A DNA stretch of 64,000 nucleotides from Sphingosinicella sp. BN140058 (GCF_004135585.1 NZ_CP035501.1:731001-795000); one strand, 5' to 3'. Positions 27,311 to 35,554 are shown, numbered from the stretch's first letter. Numbers and translations are program-made. Notes: generated by a model not told the origin, from the letters alone.

Positions 27311-28216
27311 ATGGCCGAAAGCGACCGTGACAAGATGCTGAAGGAGATGGCGGCCAATCGCGGCTGCCGTCTCGTCAAATCGCGCCGGAGAACCCCGGGG
27401 GTCGGCGATTATGGCCGTTACGGCCTGAAGGACGCCGGCACCGATCGGGACGTGTTCGGCATCGCTGCCGACGGCCTTACCGCCTCGCCCGAGGAGATCG
27501 AATCCTTTCTTCGCAAGGGCCTGGTCGCGGACTGGAAGAGTTCGCTCGCCGCTGCGGCCGCGACCCCGCCGGCAAAAAGCTCGAAGAGCGGAACGGCAGC
27601 CGCAGCGACACCTCCGGCAGAGCGACCCTCGAAGGCGGCCCAACCGCGGGCCGGCGCCGAGCCCCCACCCAGGAGCAAGCCCAAACTCCGCATTGTCGCG
27701 CCCGCCGCCGAAAGGCCTCGGCCTCGCCCGGCTCCTGCGCCTTCTCCGCCGCCGCCGCCGCCATCACCGCCTCCGGCGCCGGCTCCGCTGCGAGCGATCC
27801 TGAAAGTTCGCGATGCGCGTCCCGCGGACGCGGCGGGCATCGCGGATCTGCTCGGAGCGGGGACGACCAAGGAGGCGGTTGCAAGGCGCATCGCCGCGCT
27901 GCGCAAGGCCGGCCAAGCGCCGATCGTGGCGGAAGAGGACCGAGACATTCTGGCTTGCCTCACCTGGCACGCCGTGCCGCTGCTTCAGGACGATGCGCCG
28001 CTGGGGCGGATCAGTTTGCTCATCGTGGCGCAGCGGATGCGCCGTCGCGGGATCGGCCGTACGCTCGTCGAAGAAGCGCTAGCGCGCCTGGCCGATGCTG
28101 GCTGCACCCGAGTCGAGGCGATGGCGGAGATCGAACTCGGCGCGGCGCCCGATTTCTTTCGCCGGATAGGCTGGACCAGGGCAGCCTATCTTTATGCTCG
28201 TTCACTGGAGGAATAA
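27311..28216 (+). CDS. Fusion protein: unknown N-terminal domain, proline linker, GNAT acetyltransferase
   Basis: A 301-aa protein in three parts. Residues 1-80 form a basic domain of unknown function (MLKEMAANRGCRLVKSRRR, GVGDYGRYGLKDAG, EEIESFLRKGL). Residues about 81-160 are an Ala/Pro/Ser linker including a run of prolines. Residues about 163-300 are a GNAT fold (ILKVRDARPADAAGIADLLG and the acetyl-CoA loop QRMRRRGIGRTLVEEAL, then FFRRIGWTRA). A GNAT domain would acetylate an amine from acetyl-CoA; the N-terminal part could bind the target or nucleic acid, but that is a guess. It starts about 90 bases after the small membrane protein gene. Confidence 0.8.
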   Translation: MAESDRDKMLKEMAANRGCRLVKSRRRTPGVGDYGRYGLKDAGTDRDVFGIAADGLTASPEEIESFLRKGLVADWKSSLAAAAATPPAKSSKSGTAAAATPPAERPSKAAQPRAGAEPPPRSKPKLRIVAPAAERPRPRPAPAPSPPPPPPSPPPAPAPLRAILKVRDARPADAAGIADLLGAGTTKEAVARRIAALRKAGQAPIVAEEDRDILACLTWHAVPLLQDDAPLGRISLLIVAQRMRRRGIGRTLVEEALARLADAGCTRVEAMAEIELGAAPDFFRRIGWTRAAYLYARSLEE

Positions 28217-28364
28217 TCCCGTTCGGGCGAGACTGATGCGGTTCGTCGGGCTCCACAACCAGCGCGTCGTGCCAAGCTGAACCTCGCACAACCACGCCGA
28301 AACGGAAGGACGGGCCGTGTCGTTGACGGCAGGCAAATCACGCTCTTTCGAAAGGAACGTCGAA

Positions 28365-28463
28365 ATGCCGGTTCTTGCGTATCTTCTGCTCCTGCTGCTG
28401 ATCAGCGCAGTTCTTACAACCTTGCGCGTGCGGGCGTTCCGTCGCCGCTATCGCCGGGGCTGA
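28365..28463 (+). CDS. Possible 32-residue membrane peptide
   Basis: ATG with AAAGGA at good spacing opens a 32-codon frame. Residues 4-18 are almost all Leu, Val, Ile and Ala (VLAYLLLLLLISAVL), followed by a strongly basic end (RVRAFRRRYRRG). The hydrophobic-then-arginine layout suits a small inner membrane protein, but there is no homology evidence. Confidence 0.4.
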   Translation: MPVLAYLLLLLLISAVLTTLRVRAFRRRYRRG

Positions 28464-28824
28464 TCTTCGGATCCGTCCACAGCCCGGCGAAATAATCGCG
28501 CCCTTTGCCAACCTGCTTGACCGCAAGGGCGGCAGGCGCGATCGTTGGTGCACTGCAGCATGGAGAAGTCTCGATGGACGATCTTGATCTGCGCCCCTCC
28601 TCAACCATGGGAGCGTTCGCCTGATGGCAAGCCAGCCTCAGCTTCTGGGCCGTTCCGGCCCGGTTCCGCTCATCTGTTCGCAGAGCACTCCGTGGGGCAT
28701 CCATGCAGCTCTCGAGGGAGAGAGCTGCCCCCGCTGCGGCTGGAGCCGATACGAAGCGCGTCGTCCCACCGCCGCGACACACCACCCCTCGGGCCGCGCC
28801 TGACCGGGAGAGCATCGAGCGGGT
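28464..28824. other. Stretch without a convincing gene
   Basis: About 360 bases between the small peptide and osmC. One short plus-strand frame (28624-28803, 59 codons, GGGAGC upstream) encodes a CPRCG motif. It could be a tiny zinc-ribbon protein, but nothing else supports it. Longer frames on both strands have implausible composition. Confidence 0.4.
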
Positions 28825-29283
28825 TCAGCTTTCTACGACGATTTCCGTTCTGAGCGAATTGGCGATGAAGCATTGCTCGTGCGCCGCTTCGTGGAGCCGT
28901 TCCAGGGCGGCGGGATCGGGTTCCTGCCCATCGAATATGATCTGCGGCCTCAGCGTGATTCGAAGCAGCGCCATTCGGCCCTGAGAATCGCGCCCCATCC
29001 TGCCATGCGCTTCATCGCGATACTGCCGAACCCGGTAGCCGGCGTCGCGTGCGACGTGGAGAAACCACAACATGTGACAGGATGAGGCGGAGGCGACCAG
29101 CGCCTCTTCCGGATCCACGGCCGAAGGATCGGAAAACGGGGGTTGCACGACATGCGGAGAGGACGAGGCGGCGATCTCTGCGCCGCCGTCGAACCGCCAA
29201 ATATGGCGGCGGCTGTAGCGGCCGCTCTCGAACGCACCGTCCGCGCTCCATTCGACGATTGCGAGGTGGTCGGCCATGGCCAT
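28825..29283 (-). CDS. OsmC-family peroxidase-like protein
   Basis: A 152-aa OsmC/Ohr fold protein with both redox cysteines in the family context: SASSCHMLWFLHVA (about residue 68) and HEQCFIANSLRT (about 138). These proteins reduce organic or fatty acid hydroperoxides in the cytosol. SDPSAVDPEEALVAS before the first Cys is also typical. It starts five bases after the stop of the upstream GST gene, so translation is probably coupled. ATG 29277 is an alternative start two codons in. Confidence 0.9.
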   Translation of the reverse strand: MAMADHLAIVEWSADGAFESGRYSRRHIWRFDGGAEIAASSSPHVVQPPFSDPSAVDPEEALVASASSCHMLWFLHVARDAGYRVRQYRDEAHGRMGRDSQGRMALLRITLRPQIIFDGQEPDPAALERLHEAAHEQCFIANSLRTEIVVES

Positions 29284-29288
29284 GCGGA

Positions 29289-29936
29289 TCAGGCCGCGCT
29301 GCGCTGCAGGAAATCACGCTCGCGTTCGATCCAGCTCGCAAAGCTTGGCCGCGAGAGGATGCCGTGCACGTAGGCGGCAGTCTTGGGATAGGCCTCGGCA
29401 TCGGGACCGACACCGAGATAATCGAGATTGGCGAACGGGCTCGCCACCGCAATGTCGGCAAGGGTCAGCCGATCCTCGACCAGATAGCCGCTCTCCGGAA
29501 CCACAGTCTCCAGATAGTTGAAGATCGGCGGCAACTCGTCCCGCTCGGCGCGATCCGCGGCCTCGCTGTCGCCCGCGCGTCCAAGGAAACGCGGCGCAAC
29601 GATGCGGTTGAAGAAGAGCGTACGCCCCGCGGACATCAGGATGGTGTCCGCAAATTCCTCGTACCAGATCGTTCGGGCGCGGGCCCTCGGCTCGACGGGT
29701 ATCAGGGGCGGATCTGGCTGCAGCGCTTCGAGATAGGTGATGATCGCGGTCGAATCGCAGATCGAGAAGTCGCCGTCGCGAAAACCCGGTATCTTGCGGA
29801 ACGGGCTCGCTTCCACGAAGTCCGGCTCCTCCGATCCCAAGCCAAGCGGATTATGCTCGAGCGGAATCCCCTTCTCCGCCCCGTAGACGAGCACCTTGCG
29901 TACGAAAGGTGATAGTGAAGAGCCGTAGACGATCAT
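29289..29936 (-). CDS. Glutathione S-transferase family protein
   Basis: A 215-aa GST. The N-terminal thioredoxin-like fold shows MIVYGSSLSPFVRKVLVYGAEKG with a Ser at the glutathione site. PFRKIPGFRDGDFSICDSTAI supplies the cis-Pro and the Asp-Ser pair, and LTLADIAVASPFANLDYLG supplies the C-terminal capping motif. A longer frame upstream exists, but the conserved fold begins at ATG 29936, with GGGGG before it. It sits between the phosphoesterase and osmC genes; pairing with OsmC suggests a peroxide or electrophile defence unit. Confidence 0.88.
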   Translation of the reverse strand: MIVYGSSLSPFVRKVLVYGAEKGIPLEHNPLGLGSEEPDFVEASPFRKIPGFRDGDFSICDSTAIITYLEALQPDPPLIPVEPRARARTIWYEEFADTILMSAGRTLFFNRIVAPRFLGRAGDSEAADRAERDELPPIFNYLETVVPESGYLVEDRLTLADIAVASPFANLDYLGVGPDAEAYPKTAAYVHGILSRPSFASWIERERDFLQRSAA

Positions 29937-30007
29937 CGCGAACCCCCATCCGAACCTTGCGCAGCTCCCTACGCCCCTCCCCTTTTCCGCACAAGCGGGC
30001 GGGGAGA

Positions 30008-30496
30008 TCAGCTGCCGGCGCGGAGTTGCGCAAGCGTCACCGGCCGCCAGCTCCACACGTCGACGCCGACATCGATCTGACGCGGGATCGGCTTCAGCTT
30101 GCCATGGCTGTGGCCATGGAGGTTGAGCGCGCCCTTGTGCTGACCATTCCAGCTGCGGAAAGGGTAATGACAGAGAACGAGCTTCACCCCCTCCTCATCA
30201 ATTTCGTGATAGTCGTGCACGCTTGCCCAGCCGCCCGCCTCCAGCGTGCCCGGCGGATCATTGTTGCCGCGGATGAGGTGCTTGGTGCCGTTGAGGCTGC
30301 CGAGCAGGTCCGGCACGTCCGCGGCCTTGCGGGCGAAATCCCCGAGGTGCCAAACCTCGTCTTGCGGTGCGACACATGCATTCCAGGCCGAGACGAGAGC
30401 CGCATCCATTTCCGCGACGGATGCGAATGCGCGCTTGTGGATGTTGAGCACCCGGTGATCGCCGAAATGCGTGTCGCTGGTGAAGAAGCGCGTCAT
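30008..30496 (-). CDS. Calcineurin-like metallophosphoesterase
   Basis: A 162-aa dinuclear metallophosphoesterase. Metal-ligand motifs in order: FFTSDTHFGD (D-x-H), VWHLGDFAR (GD), LIRGNNDP (GNND), LVLCHYPF (H), and NLHGHSHG (GHxH). This small form is common in bacteria and phages; the natural substrate is unknown. It is divergent from the XRE regulator and 72 bases upstream of the GST gene on the same strand. Confidence 0.92.
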   Translation of the reverse strand: MTRFFTSDTHFGDHRVLNIHKRAFASVAEMDAALVSAWNACVAPQDEVWHLGDFARKAADVPDLLGSLNGTKHLIRGNNDPPGTLEAGGWASVHDYHEIDEEGVKLVLCHYPFRSWNGQHKGALNLHGHSHGKLKPIPRQIDVGVDVWSWRPVTLAQLRAGS

Positions 30497-30600
30497 AGGC
30501 CGCCAACGCGGCGCGGGCGCGCCGGTGCCGCCCCGTCGGCGACTTGCCAGCTCGGCGCTCTTTGTCCCACATTGGCGTACCGAACAGGCGAGGAGAGGCG

Positions 30601-31164
30601 ATGATCACCCGCATCCGCGAAGTCCGCCGGGCGAGAAGGCTGACCCTCCAGGACGTTGCCGGGCGCTGCATGCCGCCAACCACGCCGCAGACGATCGGCA
30701 GGCTCGAGACCGGCAACCGTACCGTCTCGGTCGGCTGGCTGAACCGGATCGCCGCAGCACTCGAGGTCGAGGCCGGCGATCTCGTCCGCCTGCCCGATCG
30801 CGAGGATGTGCCAGTTGCGGCTATGCTCGGCGCGGATGGCGCCGTGGCGCCCAGGCGCGAGCAGATGTCCCTCCAGCCACGGCCGGTGGCCGGCAGCATC
30901 GCGATCGCGGTGTCAGCGGGAATCGGAGACTACCGGGCAGGCGATCAGATCTGGCTCAATCGGGTCCCGCCCGAAGCGCTCGGCACCGCGCTGAATCGGG
31001 ACGTACTCGTTCCAAGGCCAGGCGGCCGATTCCTGTTCGGACGCCTGATCGGCCGGGAATCCGGCAAGCTCCACATCCTGCCGCTCGGACCGGGGCAGCG
31101 GCAGGTGGTGGTGGCCATCCCGCCATGGGCGGGAGTCGCGGTGACGTTGATCAGGAGCCTCTGA
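30601..31164 (+). CDS. XRE-family transcriptional regulator with C-terminal peptidase-like sensor region
   Basis: A 187-aa protein. The N-terminal helix-turn-helix spans about residues 3-60 (IREVRRARRLTLQDVAGRC, TIGRLETGNRTVSVGWLNRIAAAL). The C-terminal region (DYRAGDQIWLNRVPPEALG, PRPGGRFLFGRLIGRESGKLHILPLG) has the layout of the S24/LexA-like domain found in phage-type repressors, though no Ser-Lys dyad can be assigned. GAGGAGAGG is a strong ribosome binding site. Next to a tRNA and a prophage-like island it may be a phage-derived repressor or an ordinary regulator. Confidence 0.8.
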   Translation: MITRIREVRRARRLTLQDVAGRCMPPTTPQTIGRLETGNRTVSVGWLNRIAAALEVEAGDLVRLPDREDVPVAAMLGADGAVAPRREQMSLQPRPVAGSIAIAVSAGIGDYRAGDQIWLNRVPPEALGTALNRDVLVPRPGGRFLFGRLIGRESGKLHILPLGPGQRQVVVAIPPWAGVAVTLIRSL

Positions 31165-31203
31165 ACCACTGCCGCGTTGACGAGAGATCAGCGGAGTCGA
31201 CCC

Positions 31204-31308
31204 TTGTTCTTCTTTTTCTCGAACCGAATGGGATGCGCCGGTTCGCTGCTGCTCACCGCCATCGGCACATTGCTGTTGCTGCTGCTGACCGGCTGGATCC
31301 ATATCTGA
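31204..31308 (+). CDS. 34-residue membrane peptide, TTG start
   Basis: TTG at 31204 follows GCGGAG by eight bases and opens a 34-codon frame. It begins MFFFFSNRMGCAGS, continues as a Leu-rich span (TAIGTLLLLLLTG) and ends WIHI. The FFFFSNR-GC-GS opening followed by one membrane span looks like a widespread family of tiny bacterial membrane proteins with no known function. It is too short to judge by composition alone. Confidence 0.55.
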   Translation: MFFFFSNRMGCAGSLLLTAIGTLLLLLLTGWIHI

Positions 31309-31515
31309 CGGCACCGGCCGACAGCATCTCGTCGCGACGCGCGGTGGCGGGTCGCGGCCGCGCCGCCAGTCCTCGTCCGTCATCAACGCCGGCTTGTTGA
31401 AGACGGTGACGGCAGCAGCGGGAGCCAATGAGCTCAAATGCAGTCGCGTGGCGGCCTTCCTGCTATCGACTTGACCGGACGTCCAAAGTCCCGCAAACGC
31501 GCTCGCTCCTGCAAA

Positions 31516-31591
31516 GGGCGCTTAGCTCAGTTGGTAGAGCATCTCGTTTACACCGAGAGGGTCGGCGGTTCGAGCCCGTCAGCGCCCACCA
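31516..31591 (+). tRNA. tRNA-Val (TAC anticodon)
   Basis: A 76-base cloverleaf beginning GGGCGCTTAGCTCAG, with anticodon stem CTCG/CGAG around TTTACAC (anticodon TAC), T-arm GGTTCGAGCCC and an encoded CCA after GCGCCC-A. It borders the prophage-like genes, and tRNA 3' ends are common integration sites. No second copy of its 3' end was noticed. Confidence 0.97.
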
Positions 31592-31644
31592 GGCGTCGAA
31601 GCGCCTGCCGGCATGCCTGGCATGGTCAGACCTCCACTGGAGGG

Positions 31645-32277
31645 CTACAGAAGAGCGTCTTTCGCGCGCTGCGTGTATTTGCGACGATCGTCCAGCCCAT
31701 TGGTGCCGCCGTTGATCGCTTCGGTCACGGCGACGATATCGTCACGGTCGGCCAGCGCATTAATGTCTTTCTGCCGCCAATAGTCGCAGGCGATCAACAC
31801 CGCAGTGTCCGGCTCGGCGGCAAGATCCGGCTGGTCCTCGAGGTCGAGGCCGATCCGGGCGCCCGTTACCCGATAATTGGTGCGGCCGGTCAGCTGGATG
31901 ATACCGCGCCCACAGTAACGGGCGCCGTCGCCTGGCTCGACATTGCCAAGTTTCGCGGCGACCTGCGGCCGGCTGCCATCCTTGTCGTACATCTTGAAGA
32001 AGTAGGAAGGCCCGCCGAGTTCCTGCAAGTACAGAAACCCGCCGCTCTCATGCGCCATCTGTCCGATCCAGTGGGCGAGCCGAAGCGGCGTGGTCACCCC
32101 ATAGGCGTTGAAGTGCGCCGCAGCTCCCGCGCCGAGCGCCCGCCCGCGATCATCGAGCCGCCGCCCCGCGACGTGCGCCAGCAGCGCCGCATAGGTCCGA
32201 GCGCCGAGGATTCCGTCGGCGGGCCCAGGATCCTGGCCGAGCGTTATCAGCCGCTTCTGAAGACCTGCTACATCCAT
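31645..32277 (-). CDS. GH19 phage-type endolysin
   Basis: A 210-aa lysozyme/chitinase-like family 19 enzyme. A short N-terminal peptidoglycan-binding-like segment (LQKRLITLGQDPGPADGILGARTYAAL) precedes the catalytic domain. That domain has AHWIGQMAHESGGF with the catalytic Glu, YCGRGIIQLTGRTNY, the GH19 signature, and AVTEAINGG near the end. Such enzymes cut peptidoglycan at phage lysis. No holin could be identified. It is the gene nearest tRNA-Val, and follows the 157-aa gene on the same strand. Confidence 0.9.
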   Translation of the reverse strand: MDVAGLQKRLITLGQDPGPADGILGARTYAALLAHVAGRRLDDRGRALGAGAAAHFNAYGVTTPLRLAHWIGQMAHESGGFLYLQELGGPSYFFKMYDKDGSRPQVAAKLGNVEPGDGARYCGRGIIQLTGRTNYRVTGARIGLDLEDQPDLAAEPDTAVLIACDYWRQKDINALADRDDIVAVTEAINGGTNGLDDRRKYTQRAKDALL

Positions 32278-32375
32278 ATCCTTCCCCCCAAGACGCTTGC
32301 TTCTTAGTCTATTTCAGCTCGAACAACATTGGCGTCCGTGACCTAAAGGGGCCAAATGGCGCTGATTGGAGGTTT

Positions 32376-32849
32376 TCATTTCTGGCCTCCAAGAGCGCGC
32401 GGCCCCGGCTCGCCGATCGGCGCGACCAACCCGAGCCCGCTGATCGAGTAGGTCAGCCACTCGATGTCCCTGAACCGGCCGTCCCTTTCCATCTCACCCC
32501 AGAGGAAATGCAGAAGTGCTCCAACAAGCTCTCGAGCGGCGGGATCATTCTTTCGTTTGCCGATCTTCTCTGCGGAGATGATCACTTCATCGAGAGCGTA
32601 AACCCGTACGTGCAGCTCCTCTCCACCCTTCGACAAGGAAATGAGCCAGCAGGAATGTTCTTCCTCGGGCTCAACGCTCTCAGAGACATACCCACCGCTC
32701 TCAAGGATTCCGACGATCGCTTCAGTGATGGACCACCAACCAGGGTCAGTCTCTATTTCGCTATCGTCCGGCGATTCATCCGGAAAATCATGGAGACACT
32801 CGATCCCGCCAGGAAAACCCATGTCGAGCGCCGCATGCTGCCGATCCAT
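32376..32849 (-). CDS. Acidic 157-aa protein, candidate immunity protein
   Basis: A strongly acidic protein (PDESPDDSEIETDPGWWSI near the N-terminus) with no signal peptide or membrane segment. A middle beta-rich part (SCWLISLSKGGEELHVRVYAL) is followed by a helical region. AGGAG eight bases before the ATG is a good ribosome binding site. The DNA from about 32.3 to 33.0 kb is visibly AT-richer than its surroundings, suggesting recent acquisition. It lies just downstream of the 585-aa protein on the same strand, exactly where immunity genes follow toxin genes. I do not recognise the family; the immunity role is inferred from position and charge. Confidence 0.65.
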   Translation of the reverse strand: MDRQHAALDMGFPGGIECLHDFPDESPDDSEIETDPGWWSITEAIVGILESGGYVSESVEPEEEHSCWLISLSKGGEELHVRVYALDEVIISAEKIGKRKNDPAARELVGALLHFLWGEMERDGRFRDIEWLTYSISGLGLVAPIGEPGPRALGGQK

Positions 32850-33017
32850 CTTTCTCTCTCCTGCATGGTGCGCCTCAAAACGCTTACTCGCATTCGAACG
32901 GAAATCGAGCGTGGAGCGCGCTTGGTGATTGCTTATCGCTGGGGAACAAGGTTGTCGATATGAAGAAGTAAAGCCAACTGCCTGCTGAGCGTTTCGCGAC
33001 TTAGCATGAGGAGCAGT

Positions 33018-34775
33018 TTACTCGTCATTTGATTCACCATCACGCCCGAACAAATACGAGCCCGCAGCCGCATTTGCTCCCAGCAACGGCACTCCCACCA
33101 CCATCTTGAGCGCAGGAGGCGCACCGAGGATTGTTGCCTGAAGATCGTCGTGCTTTTTGATCCCCAAATCCTTGCCCCTCCATCCTCCGCCCATACCCTT
33201 GGGCATCCTCGCCCCCCAGAAGCGCGGATCGTTGAGGTAATGATCCACGTACATTTCGCGATAGGTATCGCGCTTCAGGACGTTGAAGGGGCTGTCCCGG
33301 AACCACTTGATCGGTCCGTGGAGCCACGGCGGCGCATTCTTCAGCCACTCTTTTATCTGAGCCCGGCTGTAGAAATGGTTTCCCATCCCGCGATAGGATT
33401 GATCGCCGTGCGCTTCCCTCTTTGCTGCGACCGATCCAGCAGGGTGAACGCCGCGGCGCAACGCTCGACGACGGCGAATGAGCGCGGCGGCCATCCCAGG
33501 CAATTCCGGCGCCAACGCGGAGAGCGTAGCGGTCGATCCGCCAAGCACCCCTCCAGATATTGCGCTCAGACTACTATCGACGAACCCTTCTCCGTTGCCA
33601 AAGCCGGAAACCATACCTTCGATCGCCCCCTGGTTTCTGGCAGCCTTCACTCGCTCAAGCGCGGACGGCAGCTTGGTTACGCCTGTCGGATTGGCAGCCA
33701 GCAACGCACCCGCGACCTCCAGTGGAACTGCAGCCCAACCAACGTTCCCTCTCGCTTCCTCCAGGCGCATTAGCTCGATCTGCTTTCCGACCTGGTAAGC
33801 ACGGTACGGATCGAATTCCTCGTCGGTAAATGGCGACATCAAGCCATTCTTGATCACGTTGCCGAAACCGCCTCCTTCATCTCGGAAACCCATCACCACC
33901 CCTTGGGTGATCACCTCCTCGGCACCGGGTTTTCCCTGGAAGCGCTCCATTGCCTCCTTCTGCTTTCTGGCTTCCACCCTGTAGGGGTCCACTTCGACCC
34001 ACATGTCGTCAAGCTGGTCGGTGGAGTAGGCCGAGATGGGCACTTCGGGGTGATGCCGACGAAAGGCGAGCTGGCGCCGCACGGAGGTGAGCGTATCGGC
34101 GTTGACGATGCCACGGCCTTTCAGGAAGCGGCGGACCTCGTGATGCGGTCGGTTGGCAGCGAGCATCTTTCGGTAGATGTCGCGCACCCCAGCCAGAGCC
34201 GGATTGTCCTTCGGAACGTAATCTCCGGTCGGCTCGACCAGAGACTCCGAGCCCCCGTCCCCCACCCACGCTCTTTGTGGCGTCGCATCGATGCGCTCTC
34301 CGCGAGCGGCGCGTAGCGGTATTGCCGACTCCCGCTCTTCCGCGGCGATTGCAGCAGCCTGCCGGGCCTCGAACGCCCGCCACTGCGCAGGCGTCAGGCG
34401 CTGCCGGCGTGCGGACACGACGATCTCGTCTGTTTCGTCAGAGGAACGGCCATCGTCGCCCGCCGCAGCCCCGTCAACGATCTCGGGATCGTAGGCAGCG
34501 TCGGCAAAAGGCGCTGCGGGATAGTCGTCCGGGTGGTCGCTTCGCAATTGCGCCAGATCCGGCAAGAACCTGGCGGGGCGCAATCGCGTCCCATCGATAT
34601 AGGGTGCATGGATATCATAGGGCCGAAGCTGGGGCTCGCGGTTGGGAAACAACGCTGCCGCGCCCCCGCCCTCGAACATGTCTTGCTCGCCACTTGGAGG
34701 CGCAAGGACCATCAGCGGGCTCGCCGGCTGCTGGATCGCCTTCAAACGTCTGCCTGAACCACCGAACAAAGCCAT
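33018..34775 (-). CDS. Large island-encoded protein with a distinct C-terminal domain; candidate polymorphic toxin
   Basis: A 585-aa protein with GGAGG well placed before ATG 34775. Residues 1-140 are Pro- and Asp-rich and look disordered. Residues about 140-370 are charged and helical. About 380-440 is a Gly/Ala-rich stretch (GMVSGFGNGEGFVDSS, GGVLGGSTATLSA) of the kind found in phage virion and pre-toxin regions. From about residue 457 a compact domain begins (RGMGNHFYSRAQIKEW, DSPFNVLKRDTYREMYVDHY, GGGWRGKDLGIKKHDDLQ). Several His, Asp and Arg residues could form a nuclease-like site. No signal peptide. Phage structural protein is the main alternative; the toxin role is inferred. Confidence 0.6.
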   Translation of the reverse strand: MALFGGSGRRLKAIQQPASPLMVLAPPSGEQDMFEGGGAAALFPNREPQLRPYDIHAPYIDGTRLRPARFLPDLAQLRSDHPDDYPAAPFADAAYDPEIVDGAAAGDDGRSSDETDEIVVSARRQRLTPAQWRAFEARQAAAIAAEERESAIPLRAARGERIDATPQRAWVGDGGSESLVEPTGDYVPKDNPALAGVRDIYRKMLAANRPHHEVRRFLKGRGIVNADTLTSVRRQLAFRRHHPEVPISAYSTDQLDDMWVEVDPYRVEARKQKEAMERFQGKPGAEEVITQGVVMGFRDEGGGFGNVIKNGLMSPFTDEEFDPYRAYQVGKQIELMRLEEARGNVGWAAVPLEVAGALLAANPTGVTKLPSALERVKAARNQGAIEGMVSGFGNGEGFVDSSLSAISGGVLGGSTATLSALAPELPGMAAALIRRRRALRRGVHPAGSVAAKREAHGDQSYRGMGNHFYSRAQIKEWLKNAPPWLHGPIKWFRDSPFNVLKRDTYREMYVDHYLNDPRFWGARMPKGMGGGWRGKDLGIKKHDDLQATILGAPPALKMVVGVPLLGANAAAGSYLFGRDGESNDE

Positions 34776-34857
34776 ATCCACCTCCAAGATGCCCGGCACA
34801 CGGGCGGTTTTTGATGTTCACGCATACGGCGCAGCGAAGCCTCCGCTGCGCGCCGGT

Positions 34858-35178
34858 TCAGTCAGTGCTTTCCACGATGGCCGCCGCTGGGCGCGCTGGT
34901 GGAAGACCCGAAGGCGCAGCGATCCATCTCCGAGCGGCGCGTTGGGCGGCGGCAATTTCCGCACGTGTCATATCGGACGCGAGCGATGCGCGTGCCTCAG
35001 CCGCCGGCCGATGACCCCAAGCCGCCGCGATATTAAGCCACTTGTGCGCTTCGATCGCGTCGATCGTCTTGCCGCCGGTACCTGTGGCGTAGCTGACGCC
35101 GAGATCGAATAGAATCGCAGCGTCCTCTGCACACGGCACGCAGCCGTCCGCCTGCACCGCAATCGCGATGGTCACCAT
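34858..35178 (-). CDS. Short Sel1-repeat protein
   Basis: A 106-aa protein. The core LFDLGVSYATGTGGKTIDAIEAHKWLNIAAAWGH is a Sel1-type (TPR-like) repeat, and the following MTRAEIAAAQRAARRWIAA helix ends many of these small proteins. They mediate protein-protein contacts; the partner is unknown. GGAGAG lies six bases before the ATG. It is upstream of the large candidate toxin gene on the same strand. Confidence 0.75.
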   Translation of the reverse strand: MVTIAIAVQADGCVPCAEDAAILFDLGVSYATGTGGKTIDAIEAHKWLNIAAAWGHRPAAEARASLASDMTRAEIAAAQRAARRWIAAPSGLPPARPAAAIVESTD

Positions 35179-35180
35179 TT

Positions 35181-35495
35181 TTACTCTCCACTTGCTTTGA
35201 AAAACAGGGCGCCCGGCCCTGCCGGCTGGCGCTCGATCGCCGCGAGCTGGTCACTGCGTTGCGCAGCAAGGCTGAAGCGAAGCTTCCGCCGCAATATCCG
35301 CGGTGTGCCCGGTCGGCCGAGACCAGGCACATCGTTTGCGTTCGCATCCAATAGCCAACGCCGGAACCGGCGAACGCCTGGTTCCGTCCAAGTCGGCGCA
35401 GGTTCAGTCGTTTGGCCGGCCGGATGTGCGACCGCCGCACGGGCGTTATATCGCTGATGGGTATTGCAGCGCGGCTGCCGGCCTCGCGAGGCCAC
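35181..35495 (-). CDS. Doubtful gene upstream of the Sel1 protein
   Basis: A 104-codon minus-strand frame whose TAA lies two bases before the Sel1 ATG, as in a coupled pair. Its sequence (VRRFRRWLLDANANDVPGLG, TPRILRRKLRFSLAAQ) is basic and matches nothing I recognise. The surrounding 35179-35554 stretch holds no better candidate. It could be a decayed phage gene. Confidence 0.25.
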   Translation of the reverse strand: MASRGRQPRCNTHQRYNARAAVAHPAGQTTEPAPTWTEPGVRRFRRWLLDANANDVPGLGRPGTPRILRRKLRFSLAAQRSDQLAAIERQPAGPGALFFKASGE

Positions 35496-35554
35496 CGAAA
35501 TGCTTACAGCCGGTAAGGCGCGACGCGATCGATCCGATCACGCTTGCCGGCGCC

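Noticed and set aside
28414..28815. 133-codon minus-strand frame between the small peptide and osmC
   Set aside because: Unlikely composition, no family likeness and no good ribosome binding site.
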